Positions 1 to 8,569 of a stretch of 48,990 nt of DNA are shown piece after piece. The notes beneath the pieces are model-generated. The model was given only the letters and a program-made list of their open reading frames with translations, ran no database searches and was not told where the DNA came from. Numbering within the stretch: position 1 is the first letter of the stretch; the number at the start of each line of letters is the position of its first letter. The translations under genes were made by a program, and so were the position numbers. Source of the stretch: an uncultured Paracoccaceae bacterium (GTDB taxonomy: Bacteria > Pseudomonadota > Alphaproteobacteria > Rhodobacterales > Rhodobacteraceae); contig CALKJA010000208.1 of the NCBI GenBank assembly GCA_937995865.1, positions 1-48,990 on the forward strand, written 5' to 3'.

Positions 1-450
1 GTGTCGAAAATTCTCAATGGATTGATGAGCTATATCAAAGAGAACCCATGGATTGCCTTGTCAGGGTTCTTTGGTTTTATCGGAGGAATCGTATATTGGT
101 ACGATATCAGCCAGCGGTTTTATGCATGGATCGATCCGCCGCCCGTACGAGCCGCTCTCACGGACTTTTCTGTAAGGGACGGCCAAATAAACGCGGCGCT
201 GACAGTCGAAGCTGAGGCTCTTACGGGTTCTTATGCTTGGGTCTGCATCCCTTCCGGTGCGAGCAATGTGCAGGTCCTTCCGATCGCGCGATCGACGGCA
301 TTGCGCTTTACGGTGCCTGCGGGGTTGCCTGACACGCACGTTTACCTGCTTCTGGCACAGAGCGACTTACTTGAGATTTCGGTCGATCTCTATTCTGGTG
401 CTGCATCGGATGCCGCAATTATCCAAGAGGGCGATCAAAGATGCGGGTGA
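1..450 (+). CDS. Membrane-anchored hypothetical protein (start at window edge)
   Basis: I do not recognise the family. The reading frame opens with GTG on the first base of the window, so the true start may lie upstream. The 149-residue product has one hydrophobic segment near the N-terminus (about residues 17-33, rich in Phe/Gly/Ile), followed by a roughly 110-residue domain with alternating polar and hydrophobic residues that looks like beta structure. This suggests a single-pass protein with a periplasmic domain. Two cysteines flank the C-terminal domain (C82 and C148). The last 10 bases overlap the next gene, a secreted thioredoxin-fold protein, so the two are probably translated together and may act together outside the cytoplasm. 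That is inference from context only. Confidence 0.6.
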   Translation: MSKILNGLMSYIKENPWIALSGFFGFIGGIVYWYDISQRFYAWIDPPPVRAALTDFSVRDGQINAALTVEAEALTGSYAWVCIPSGASNVQVLPIARSTALRFTVPAGLPDTHVYLLLAQSDLLEISVDLYSGAASDAAIIQEGDQRCG

Positions 451-1388
451 TAGCAGCTCTGGCCATTCTTAGCCTGGCCTTGTGCATCATTGGAGGTCCG
501 GCCACAGCTCAGGATGACATGTTCGACGCCGTCGCGGCGTTCCGCGATGGGGGAGGTGCGCGCGTGTGCGATCCTTTTGTGGATAGCGCCGGGATGCCGG
601 CTGAACAGCAAGAACTGATAAACAGTCTTTACGTGCCCTATGGCGATATTGGAAATGGCCGGGTGGTTTATGTGCTGTCTGCACCTTGGTGCCCGTTTTG
701 CCGCCAAGTATTGCAAGAAGACGAAAGTTACTTGAACGGTATAGAATTACGCCTCGTGATCGGTGATCTTGCCAACGCAAGCGATATGCCAAGGTATTAT
801 CGGTTGGCCACTGGCGGAGCGAACGCGGTCAGGCAGATGTTTACGGGTCCGCCAAGCCCACTAAACGGTGTGTCTATGGATCGGCGTAAGCGCATTGTTG
901 ATGCCATGCTACTGAATGCCCATGTTCTGAAAATGCGGTATAACGCTATGCATAGCTATTTTCAGCGAATAGGTGAGGCGAGACCGGGGCCGTTCGGGAT
1001 CCCCGCATATGTTGTGCCATCAGGTACAGGCCAGATGGCCAGCGCCGCACCGATCCTCGGATCAATCAACCTAGATGCAATACGAAGCGACGGCCCCTAT
1101 CGTATGCAGGGTGTACCCGCAAATGAGCATTGGTTCATTCAAAATCCGCCAGAGCTTTCGCCGATTGAGCGCGGCGTTTACACATGGGAGGGCGGTGCGC
1201 GCATTCAGGCCTTCCCAAGCAAGTCCGCGCCAGGATTTTGCTATGATGGTAATACTTCGCTCTTCGTCACCGGTGCGTTGCGCACCGCAGAGGGTCTTTG
1301 GGCCTATGTCGAGGCCTTGGACATCGCGGTTAGTTCGGGCACCGGCGGCGGCTATGTTGCGCATGGCTACGCGTGGGTAGAAGACTGA
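441..1388 (+). CDS. Secreted thioredoxin-fold protein with CPFC motif
   Basis: The product has 315 residues. Residues 1-23 form a signal peptide ending ATA-Q. A thioredoxin-like region follows, with the redox motif WCPFC at about residues 86-90 inside a hydrophobic strand, and a candidate cis-proline loop (FGIPAYV) at about residues 182-188. Only this half resembles DsbC/DsbG-type periplasmic disulfide proteins. The final 110 residues contain an isolated short beta-rich stretch that could be an SH3-like module, but this is a guess. The start overlaps the upstream gene by 10 bases, so the pair is co-transcribed. A role in periplasmic thiol-disulfide chemistry is the best reading; the substrate is unknown. 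Confidence 0.65.
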   Translation: MRVIAALAILSLALCIIGGPATAQDDMFDAVAAFRDGGGARVCDPFVDSAGMPAEQQELINSLYVPYGDIGNGRVVYVLSAPWCPFCRQVLQEDESYLNGIELRLVIGDLANASDMPRYYRLATGGANAVRQMFTGPPSPLNGVSMDRRKRIVDAMLLNAHVLKMRYNAMHSYFQRIGEARPGPFGIPAYVVPSGTGQMASAAPILGSINLDAIRSDGPYRMQGVPANEHWFIQNPPELSPIERGVYTWEGGARIQAFPSKSAPGFCYDGNTSLFVTGALRTAEGLWAYVEALDIAVSSGTGGGYVAHGYAWVED

Positions 1389-1442
1389 CGTTTCCGCTGT
1401 TTTGTTTCATTTAGGCATGCGTTCCGACCCAAATGCAAAGCA

Positions 1443-1465
1443 CTTTGCCCAAAATATGGGCAAAG
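1443..1465. terminator. Hairpin after the thioredoxin-fold gene
   Basis: Nine-base arms ctttgccca and tgggcaaag enclose the loop aaata. It lies 55 bases after the stop of the thioredoxin-fold gene and before the phosphorylase gene. There is no T-run, so it could be a weak terminator or a protein site. Confidence 0.35.
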
Positions 1466-1555
1466 TTGGAAGCCGTGCGGCTGTCACAGATACACGCCGC
1501 AGAAATTAACCTTTCGGACTTCGTTTGCTGCGCTATGGTCAAAGGCACATGTCAC

Positions 1556-1570
1556 GCAATCAATGATTGC
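1556..1570. promoter_or_regulatory. 15-bp perfect palindrome before the sugar phosphorylase gene
   Basis: GCAATCAATGATTGC is a perfect 7+1+7 palindrome ending 18 bases before the ATG at 1589. Its position fits an operator for a dimeric regulator. No regulator gene is adjacent, so the binding protein is unknown. Confidence 0.4.
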
Positions 1571-1588
1571 CTCAAAAGCCGTTGATCC

Positions 1589-3346
1589 ATGACCGAAGAA
1601 CGCGATTTTCGAACGAGCCTTACAACCCTCATTCAGCAGGTTTACCCTGAGACGGACTGTGACACCCTAGCAGACGCCGTCGTGGGTGCTTTTTGGCCGG
1701 ACGGCTCGCAACCCTCCGAAAGCGGGCGCGCGCCCAGTAACGATCTTTGGACCGAAGAAGACGCCCTCCTGATCACCTATGGCAACTCGATCATCGACGG
1801 CACACACAAGCCGCTTGATTTGTTGCATGACTTTTTGCTGCGCCGGATGAATGGCGTGGTTAACGGCGTCCATATTCTGCCGTTCTTTCCTTATACGTCC
1901 GACGATGGCTTTGCCGTTTCGGATTTCCGTGCCGTGAATCCGCAGCTTGGGGATTGGCCTGATATCAACCGGATCAGTGACAGCTTCACACTGATGTCTG
2001 ATTTGGTGCTCAACCATGTCTCAAGTCAGGGGCAATGGTTCAACAGCTACCGGCAGGGTCAGGCCCCCTATGATCAGTATTTCTTCGAGGCCAGCCCAGA
2101 TGACGATCTAACGTCTGTGGTAAGGCCCCGCACGACGCCTCTTTTACAAGAGGTCGAAACAGTCAATGGGACACGCCATGTCTGGTGTACTTTCAGCCAC
2201 GATCAGGTTGATGTGGATTTTCGGAATCCCGAGGTTCTGTTGGAGTTCCTTCGGATCATTCGCCTACATGTGAAAAACGGCGTTCAGATCATCAGGCTCG
2301 ATGCGGTTGCGTTTCTCTGGAAGGAGGCCGGCACGTCATCGATCCATTTGCCGCAGACCCATGCGATCATCAAACTCATGCGTTTGCTGTGTGATTTTGC
2401 GTCCGAAAAAATCATTCTGCTCACTGAAACCAATGTGCCTAAGGCTGAGAACCTCAGCTATTTCGGAAACCACGACGAAGCACATGCGATTTACAACTTT
2501 CCCCTGCCCCCACTGATCTTGCATGCGGTGATGTCAGGATCGGCGCATTACTTGCGCCGGTGGCAAAGCGGGATGCCGCCTGCGCCGATGGGCTGCGCCT
2601 ATTTGAACTTCACGGCCAGTCACGACGGCATTGGGATGCGCCCTGCCGAGGGTATTTTGCCTGCCGAGGAACAGGCCCGCATGATCGACACGATCAAAGA
2701 CATTGGTGGTCTTGTTTCGATGCGCGCTTTGCCGGACGGCGGCGAGGCCCCTTACGAGATCAACACCACCTTTTTTGAAGCGACGGCGCAAACGTTTGAA
2801 GGCGCGGATGATCATCATTTTGATCGCTTCATCTGCACGCAGACGATTCCCATGTCGCTCGAAGGCATTCCCGCCTTTTATGTCCATTCGATGCTGGGCA
2901 CGCCGAATGATCACGCCCAGGTCGCCCATCGGGGTATGAACCGTGCCATCAACAGGCACCGTTGGGACTATCCAGAACTAAACGCGCTGCTAGATGATCC
3001 AACCTCAACGCAATCAAAAGTTCTAGCGAGCCTATCTGATCGCCTGCGCCTTCGTGCAAAACAACCTGCGTTCCACCCCAACGCGACGCAGTTCACCATA
3101 CCTTTGGGAGACACTGTATTTGGGGTATGGCGCCAAAGTCTTGATCGAAGGCAATCGATCTTTGCTTTGCATAATGTTAGCGATCAGCCGGTTGCGTTGT
3201 CACATCTCTCCATGAACCTGATTGAAGACGAAATCTGGTATGACTTGATCAGTGATGATGTGATCGACATGCACAAAGGCGCTTTGACTCTTGCGCCGTA
3301 TCAGTGCTGTTGGATCACCAATCGGGGCAGAATTACCAACGCCTGA
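1589..3346 (+). CDS. GH13_18 sugar phosphorylase, probably glucosylglycerate phosphorylase
   Basis: This 585-residue cytoplasmic enzyme belongs to the sucrose-phosphorylase-like GH13 subfamily 18. The catalytic residues are visible: nucleophile D238 (in IIRLDAVAF), acid/base E280 (LLTETNVP) and transition-state stabiliser D346 (TASHDGIGMRP). The subfamily contains sucrose, sucrose-6-phosphate and glucosylglycerate phosphorylases, which cleave an alpha-glucoside with phosphate to give glucose-1-phosphate. The specificity is inferred from context: the gene converges, two bases apart, on genes for a GpgS-type synthase and a matching phosphatase, which make glucosylglycerate. The enzyme would therefore recover glucose-1-phosphate and glycerate from the solute. 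A 15-bp palindrome lies just upstream. Sucrose phosphorylase is the main alternative. Confidence 0.75.
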   Translation: MTEERDFRTSLTTLIQQVYPETDCDTLADAVVGAFWPDGSQPSESGRAPSNDLWTEEDALLITYGNSIIDGTHKPLDLLHDFLLRRMNGVVNGVHILPFFPYTSDDGFAVSDFRAVNPQLGDWPDINRISDSFTLMSDLVLNHVSSQGQWFNSYRQGQAPYDQYFFEASPDDDLTSVVRPRTTPLLQEVETVNGTRHVWCTFSHDQVDVDFRNPEVLLEFLRIIRLHVKNGVQIIRLDAVAFLWKEAGTSSIHLPQTHAIIKLMRLLCDFASEKIILLTETNVPKAENLSYFGNHDEAHAIYNFPLPPLILHAVMSGSAHYLRRWQSGMPPAPMGCAYLNFTASHDGIGMRPAEGILPAEEQARMIDTIKDIGGLVSMRALPDGGEAPYEINTTFFEATAQTFEGADDHHFDRFICTQTIPMSLEGIPAFYVHSMLGTPNDHAQVAHRGMNRAINRHRWDYPELNALLDDPTSTQSKVLASLSDRLRLRAKQPAFHPNATQFTIPLGDTVFGVWRQSLDRRQSIFALHNVSDQPVALSHLSMNLIEDEIWYDLISDDVIDMHKGALTLAPYQCCWITNRGRITNA

Positions 3347-3348
3347 CC

Positions 3349-4566
3349 CTAATATTCTGCCTCATCAGCTTGGGCCGCTTCGTTCATATCAGCCAGGAAA
3401 TTCGGATCGGCAGCATGGACGCGGTTCCATGTGGGGATAAAGGGCGTTTCGTGAGGATTGTCCAAAAACATGTGACCCGCACGCATGATATTCTCAGCAA
3501 ACAATTCGATCGAGCGTTCTTCCGAATGGCGGTCAATCACCATGCCGTTCATCTTTGCATCGCTGCAATAGCTATCTAAAAGGTCCAGCGCGGACCGGTA
3601 ATAGGTCGCCTTTAATGTGCGAAATACATTGGGCGTAAAAACGGTGCCATCCGCTGCGAGTTTGCGGAAAATCGCCTTGCAGATGTCCGTGGACATGCGG
3701 TTGAGGCCAGCTTCTGCTTCATCAAGGCTCAGCTCTTGGTGCTTGTGATCATACGCGTCCGAAATTTCAACCTGACACACGGCCTTGGGCGCAAGGTTGC
3801 GCCATGCTTCGGACAAGACCCCAATCTCAAGCCCCCAATCGGACGGAATTCTCAGGTCGGGTAAAATGGCAGTCCGCATCGCAAATTCCCCAGACAGCGG
3901 ATATCGAAAGCTGCGCAGGTAATCGATGTAGTCGCGTGCGCCGACAACGCGATTGAGGGCAATCAAAAGCGGGCTGACCAGCAGACGTGTGACCCGGCCA
4001 TTCAACTTGTTGCTGCCGATCCGGGCGTAGAACCCTTTTGCCAACTGATATGGAAACGTTGGGTTCGCCATCGGATAGACCAATCGGGCAAGCATTTCCT
4101 TGTCGTAGGTCAGGATATCACAATCATGAATAGCCATAACGGCGCTGTCCGCGCAGCTCATCAAATATCCAAGGGCGGACCATACATTTTTGCCTTTGCC
4201 TTGCTCGTTTGGGGCAAGGCCAAGGTCATGCAACCGCGCGCCCAGTTCCAACATGCGCGGGCTATCGTTCCAAATCACGATATGGTTCTGTTTCAGCCCT
4301 TTGAAAAATTCTTTGGCATGGCGGAATTGCTGCTCATCCGCAGCATCCAAGCCGATGATGATCCGGTGCAGGTAATCGACCTTGGCGAGCTCGTTGAGGA
4401 TATTGGGCATCGCATTGCCCTCAAGCTCTGAATACAAGCACGGCAGCACCAGCGTGATTTTCCGCGTCATCGCAAACGCGCGCAGCTCCGCCTCCATTTC
4501 ACTGACGTCGCGCGTGCGTAGATTGTGCAGCGTTGTAATGTTTCCGTTCTGATGGAAGTCGGCCAT
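3349..4566 (-). CDS. gpgS: Glucosyl-3-phosphoglycerate synthase-type glycosyltransferase (GT81)
   Basis: The 405-residue protein matches the GT-A fold glycosyltransferases that join a glucosyl group from an NDP-sugar to 3-phosphoglycerate. Visible signatures are the N-terminal LPCLYSE motif (41-47), the glycine/lysine loop GKGKNVWS (123-130), the metal-binding HDCD (D148, D150) and the SGEFAM segment near residue 226. The related mannosyl-3-phosphoglycerate synthases cannot be fully excluded. The gene follows the HAD phosphatase gene by 12 bases on the same strand, an operon arrangement for two-step glucosylglycerate synthesis. Glucosylglycerate is a compatible solute in salt or nitrogen stress in other bacteria. 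The start at 4566 is the first ATG after the phosphatase stop. Confidence 0.8.
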   Translation of the reverse strand: MADFHQNGNITTLHNLRTRDVSEMEAELRAFAMTRKITLVLPCLYSELEGNAMPNILNELAKVDYLHRIIIGLDAADEQQFRHAKEFFKGLKQNHIVIWNDSPRMLELGARLHDLGLAPNEQGKGKNVWSALGYLMSCADSAVMAIHDCDILTYDKEMLARLVYPMANPTFPYQLAKGFYARIGSNKLNGRVTRLLVSPLLIALNRVVGARDYIDYLRSFRYPLSGEFAMRTAILPDLRIPSDWGLEIGVLSEAWRNLAPKAVCQVEISDAYDHKHQELSLDEAEAGLNRMSTDICKAIFRKLAADGTVFTPNVFRTLKATYYRSALDLLDSYCSDAKMNGMVIDRHSEERSIELFAENIMRAGHMFLDNPHETPFIPTWNRVHAADPNFLADMNEAAQADEAEY

Positions 4567-4578
4567 GCCAGTATCGTC

Positions 4579-5343
4579 CTATTGAAGTTCTAGGCGTGCG
4601 ATAGCGTCAAACACAGCCGTATTCCATCCTGCTGGACCGGCTTGCTGCGTTCGAACGATACGGCCCGCGTCTTCTGTTTTTAAGTGAGGGAGAGTCGGGT
4701 GCGCCGGGTTGGCAACAACGATACCGATATCCGCATATTCCAGCATCGCAATATCGTTGGGCGCATCCCCAAGCGCAATTGTGTACCGCGGCTCATACGC
4801 GGCTATGATCGTGCGCATTTGGTCAACTTTATTGCGCCCGAAAGAAAGCGTCAGAAACCGCCCGCCCTGTTGAGCCACAATGCCTTCTTCGGACAATGCA
4901 TCCAAAAAGCTCTGCTTTTGAGCCGCCGTGCCAGACCATATCCCGGGTTCGGAGAAGCTACGCTGCTGCGCAAGAACCGCGGCCTTAGGCGTTAGCCCTG
5001 TCATTTGCGCAACGCGGTCTGTTGAGACATCACCAAACCCGCAAAACAGCGCGCGCAAGTCAAGCGGCACCGCATCCAAAGCAGATCTCACAGCGTCATA
5101 CTGACCGGCGTCCGGGCACTGTGTGACAAAGGGCGGCAGTGCACCAGCGCCGTTTTCCACAATTGCAGGCCAAAGTTCAGCACCAATTTCTTGACGAAGC
5201 GCACTTACTTCCGGTGCTGTTTTGCTGCTGGCCAAAACAAGCCCCGCAGACAAATCCCGCAAGGCTCCGAGCGCAGGCAATGCTGCTGCGTGGCTATATG
5301 TTTCGTGATCAATGAGCGTTCCGTCGAGATCTGTAAAAACCAT
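4579..5343 (-). CDS. HAD-IIB phosphatase, glucosyl/mannosyl-3-phosphoglycerate phosphatase type
   Basis: The product removes the phosphate from the glycosyl-3-phosphoglycerate made by the next gene. HAD motif I is at the N-terminus (FTDLDGTL, nucleophile D5 and D7), a SSKT motif follows, then a lysine in FGRNKVDQ and motif IV LGDAPNDIAML. From the ATG at 5343 it has 254 residues, the usual size of the family. The frame stays open to 5556, but the extra residues are not HAD-like and hold a spurious hydrophobic run, so I prefer 5343. An ATG at 5364 is also possible, and neither has a strong ribosome site. The gene leads the operon with gpgS. Confidence 0.75.
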   Translation of the reverse strand: MVFTDLDGTLIDHETYSHAAALPALGALRDLSAGLVLASSKTAPEVSALRQEIGAELWPAIVENGAGALPPFVTQCPDAGQYDAVRSALDAVPLDLRALFCGFGDVSTDRVAQMTGLTPKAAVLAQQRSFSEPGIWSGTAAQKQSFLDALSEEGIVAQQGGRFLTLSFGRNKVDQMRTIIAAYEPRYTIALGDAPNDIAMLEYADIGIVVANPAHPTLPHLKTEDAGRIVRTQQAGPAGWNTAVFDAIARLELQ

Positions 5344-5578
5344 CAATTCGCAAGAAGCTACCATGCGTTGATAGTGACTGAGCCAAGTCAAAATCACAAG
5401 CAACGGCAGCCGCAAGAATACGATCCAGCCAAGCTTTCTTCCGCCAAGCATGAAATAGTCGCAAGTCTCTCGATTCAGCACCTGCAGCTTCCGATCATTT
5501 GTCATGCACCTATGGCCGTTGGCGCAAATTGGGATGCCTCCAAGACGGGCCAGCATGCTCGCTTCTTTATTTTACCCG

Positions 5579-5613
5579 TTGCTTAATTAACCAAATGGTT
5601 TATTAGCTGATTT
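5579..5613 (+). promoter_or_regulatory. Promoter with operator in the spacer, ArsR-type gene
   Basis: A -35-like TTGCTT (5579-5584) and a -10-like TATTAG (5601-5606) are 16 bases apart. The spacer holds the inverted repeat AACCA-AA-TGGTT (5589-5600), typical of ArsR-family sites. Transcription would begin at about 5613, directly before the ATG at 5614, and no Shine-Dalgarno sequence is present, so the message may be leaderless. Confidence 0.5.
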
Positions 5614-5952
5614 ATGAAGACCCCTGATCAACTTGACGCGGCTTTTGCCGCATTGGCCAACCCAACCCGCAGAGCAATCCTTGCTCAACTGGCGCAAGGC
5701 GAGGCCACTGTGAATGCCTTGGCAGAACCGTTTGATATGAGCCTGCCAGCGGTTTCAAAACATATTCGTGTGCTTGAAAATGCGGGCCTGATCACCAGAG
5801 GTCGAGACGCGCAATTCCGACCTTGCACTTTGAATACACACCCCTTGCAGATCATCGACAATTGGACGGATCAATACCGCCACATCTGGGATGCGCGCTT
5901 TGACGTGATGGACGGGATTCTGCACACAATGAAGGAAACGAATGATGACTGA
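5614..5952 (+). CDS. ArsR-family winged-helix regulator
   Basis: The 112-residue protein is a compact winged-helix DNA-binding domain. The N-terminus (DAAFAALANPTRRAILAQL) and the recognition helix LPAVSKHIRVLENAGLI (about residues 44-60) are characteristic of ArsR/SmtB regulators. The metal-binding cysteine pair of ArsR itself is absent, since no cysteine occurs in the recognition helix, so it is probably one of the metal-independent members. It overlaps the next gene, an SRPBCC/AHSA1 protein, by 11 bases. This ArsR-SRPBCC pairing is common in bacteria. An inverted repeat in its own promoter suggests autorepression. Confidence 0.85.
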   Translation: MKTPDQLDAAFAALANPTRRAILAQLAQGEATVNALAEPFDMSLPAVSKHIRVLENAGLITRGRDAQFRPCTLNTHPLQIIDNWTDQYRHIWDARFDVMDGILHTMKETNDD

Positions 5953-6427
5953 TCCGCAGACTTGGGTGAAGATTAACCGGGAATTTGACGCACCGATCGA
6001 AACCGTCTGGAGCATGTGGACTAACCCAGAGCTGTTCAAGCAATGGTATGGCCCAAGGGGAATGTCGGTTCCAACAGCCGAAATGGATCTTGTTGTTGGG
6101 GGTACGCGCAAGGTCTGTATGGAGATGCAGTCGCCTGAACGCACAATGTCGATGTGGTTCATAGGGGTCTACAAAGAGGTCTCACGCCCAACTCGGCTCG
6201 TGTATACAGAGAGCATGTGCCAAGAAGACGGCACGATTATCTCACCTCAAAGTATGGGGATGCCAGAGGGCCACCCTGATATCACTGAAGTGATCGTTGA
6301 ACTGAAAGCAGCCAATGGCAAAACTCTGATGACGATGGTTCATATTGGCGTACCAGAAGGCACTGCCGGCGAGGGCGGATGGAACCAAGCCATCGACAAA
6401 CTTGAAGAGCGTTTGAAAGGCACGTGA
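5942..6427 (+). CDS. SRPBCC / AHSA1-domain protein
   Basis: The 161-residue protein has the START-like fold signature of the AHSA1 family: an opening strand VKINREFDAPIETVWSMWT, then ELFKQWYGP, and a C-terminal amphipathic helix ending DKLEERLKG. The fold forms a hydrophobic pocket for small ligands. No catalytic residues can be assigned. Two ATG codons occur in tandem (5942 and 5945). The start lies inside the end of the ArsR-type gene, so translation is coupled to it. Its ligand and task are unknown; related pairs have been linked to stress or ligand-responsive circuits, which cannot be tested from sequence. Confidence 0.8.
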   Translation: MMTDPQTWVKINREFDAPIETVWSMWTNPELFKQWYGPRGMSVPTAEMDLVVGGTRKVCMEMQSPERTMSMWFIGVYKEVSRPTRLVYTESMCQEDGTIISPQSMGMPEGHPDITEVIVELKAANGKTLMTMVHIGVPEGTAGEGGWNQAIDKLEERLKGT

Positions 6428-6570
6428 ATTAGGGTGCCCTAGCTTTGTTGGCGGTTTGCTTGATGAGTTTGAGCCATAATTCCGCATTTCTACGGCTCCT
6501 CAAGAGATCGCTTTCTGCGCCTTGTTCCGGATGACACTCAATTTGGGCAACGCATCATAAAGGTGAGATT

Positions 6571-7499
6571 ATGGGAATGTGGATTGACGGAAAGTGGGAA
6601 GATACTGCCGATCGTTCAATGGTTTCGGGCACCTATCGCCGCGAAGAAAGTGCGCTTCCCACTTCGATCGACGATGAGCTCTTGGCGCTCTCAATAGCGG
6701 AAAAAGATCGGATATTTTTGGTCGCATCCGCGAGTTGCCCTTGGTCTCATGGCGCTGTGATTGCTCTGGTTCTTGCAGGCTTTCAAGACAAAGTTGCGGT
6801 CCAATGGGCAGGGGGCGCGCGGATCGAGGCTATGGCCTTTTGCCGGGCGGACCAATTCCCGATCGCGCCACGTATCAACACTTGCATCAGTTCTACACAG
6901 CAACGATTTCAGACTACACCGGGCGATCCACGGTCCCGATCCTATGGGATGCGCAGCAGCGCACGGTCCTTTCCAATTCTTCAGCAGATATAATCGCCTG
7001 TTTTGATAGGTTGAGTCCGCAGATCGACCTGCGCCCAGCGAACCTTCAAGATGATATTGACGAACTGACCCAGTATATCTTCGATGGTCTTTCCAACGCG
7101 GTCTATCGCGCGGGCAAAGCGCAGCAGCAGCGGGAATACGACGAGGCCGTCGACACTGTTTTTCAGACGCTCGACGCGCTTGAAGTGCGCTTGAATGGTC
7201 AAACATTCCTGTTCGGCGACGCGCTCACGGTTACAGATGTAAGGCTGTTTGCAACGCTTGTGCGCGTTGACACAATCTACGCCACGCATTTTCGCTGCAC
7301 CTGCAAACACATCGTGGATTATCCGCAGCTCTAGCGCTTTGCCCGTCGGATCTATCGGATGCCTGGCATTTGAAAGACCGTTGATTTCGATGAGATCAGG
7401 TACGGCTATTATGTCAACGATGGTGACCACAATCCGTTTGGGATAATCGGACAACAGCCAGAAATCGATTGGGACAGCTCTGATGGCTTGATCGCGTGA
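6571..7499 (+). pseudogene. Decayed glutathionyl-hydroquinone reductase (YqjG/ECM4 type)
   Basis: Joined across frames, the region encodes a full-length omega-class glutathione transferase of the glutathionyl-hydroquinone reductase family. The first frame (6571 to about 6830) carries the catalytic motif SCPWSH. A shift to another frame near 6800-6840 continues through YTGRSTVPILWD and the all-helical C-terminal domain to a TAG at 7332. The same frame then resumes with RFARRIYRMPGI, meets a TGA at 7371, and continues with the family's C-terminal stretch (YYVNDGDHNPFGI) to a stop at 7497. One frameshift plus two in-frame stops make a functional product unlikely. The functional family reduces glutathionyl-quinones in the cytoplasm. 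Confidence 0.8.
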
Positions 7500-7601
7500 A
7501 AGCCCTTCGCTGACGCCTTTAACCATGCAATCCAGGCGTGTTGCGGCGCAACAATAATTTGCTGAGGTTCGGCACGAAAGCCGCCAAAAGCATCTGAAAC
7601 C

Positions 7602-8498
7602 TCATGAATTCCCTTTCGCCGCCGCGCATAATTCATCCACAAGCCACGCGCGGAATATGTCAATTTGCGGCGGCCTGCGGACAGCCTCTGGTTCCACGAA
7701 CCAATATGAGATGCCGGTACGGAATCGGCCGGGGAACGGGGCCACAAGACGCCCCATTGCAAGAGCATCCTCGGCAAGTGTCTCCCATGCCAAAAAAACA
7801 CCTTGCCCCGCAACAGCCGCATCAAGGCATAGCGAGGCGTCTGAGAAAACCGGGCCCTCACCCAACTCGTCTTCTGACATGCCATTGGGTGCAAGCCAAA
7901 CATCCCACCCAAACATTGAATTGGGTTCGCGTATGACCGGCACAGTCGCGAGATCGGAAACATCGCTGAGACGTTCGGCGAGTGCCGGCGCGCAGACCGG
8001 AAAGACCCTTTGTGGGAAAAGCTCTTCCATATTTACGCCCGGCCAATCGCCCCATCCAACACGGATACACGCATCAATCTCGCCTTGCCGGGGGTCAACG
8101 AGGGTTGTTGAGGCGTCTATCCGAACGCGGATTTCCGGGTGAGCTTCAGCAAAACGCCCCAACCTCCAAACAAGCCATTTCCCAGCAAACACCGGGGCAA
8201 CAGACACTGTAATCGCATCATCCGGCCTGCGGTTGGTCAGTGAAACGCCCCGTGCCAAGGCCGCGAAACCGTCAGCAAGGTGCCCGGCCACCTCAGCCCC
8301 AATCTGAGTGGGAACCAGCCCCTTTGGCGTTCGCTCAAACAGATCCCGGCCCAACTGTGCTTCGGCTTTGAGGATCTGTTGGCTGACCGCTCCGGCGGTC
8401 ACACCCAGCTCCGCTGCAGCGGCACTAAGCGTTCCCAAACGGGCGACCGCTTCAACAGCCCGCAGAGAATTCAAGTTCACGTTTGACAAGATCGACAT
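7602..8498 (-). CDS. LysR-family regulator, GcvA-like
   Basis: The 298-residue product has the LysR layout. A winged HTH occupies residues 7-66 (LNSLRAVEAVARLGTLSAAA, then QLGRDLFERTPKGLVPT). The effector domain has the GcvA-subgroup features TVSVAPVFAGKWLVWRL and the run VDPRQGEIDACIRVGWGDWPG. It is transcribed away from a small protein gene at 8570 and towards the decayed reductase gene. Two inverted repeats in the shared upstream region fit LysR binding and autoregulation. The effector is not predictable. Confidence 0.85.
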   Translation of the reverse strand: MSILSNVNLNSLRAVEAVARLGTLSAAAAELGVTAGAVSQQILKAEAQLGRDLFERTPKGLVPTQIGAEVAGHLADGFAALARGVSLTNRRPDDAITVSVAPVFAGKWLVWRLGRFAEAHPEIRVRIDASTTLVDPRQGEIDACIRVGWGDWPGVNMEELFPQRVFPVCAPALAERLSDVSDLATVPVIREPNSMFGWDVWLAPNGMSEDELGEGPVFSDASLCLDAAVAGQGVFLAWETLAEDALAMGRLVAPFPGRFRTGISYWFVEPEAVRRPPQIDIFRAWLVDELCAAAKGNS

Positions 8499-8507
8499 AT
8501 AGATTTC

Positions 8508-8562
8508 CTATACCCTTATAGAGAAAGTATCCATAAATAATTGTCTATAGTTATGCATATAG
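8508..8562. promoter_or_regulatory. Paired ctata/tatag inverted repeats between divergent genes
   Basis: Two inverted repeats use the same half-site: ctata-N4-tatag at 8508-8521 and ctata-N8-tatag at 8545-8562. They sit between the LysR start (8498) and the small gene start (8570), where a LysR protein would control both directions. Their short A/T-rich halves could also contain -10 elements. Confidence 0.45.
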
Positions 8563-8569
8563 TACAGCC

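Noticed and set aside
4579-5556. Longer HAD phosphatase starting at 5556
   Set aside because: The extra 71 residues are not HAD-like and hold a spurious hydrophobic run; the family begins at the DLDGT strand.
5191-5586. Plus-strand frame opposite the HAD phosphatase gene
   Set aside because: The minus strand carries clear HAD motifs here and this frame has none.
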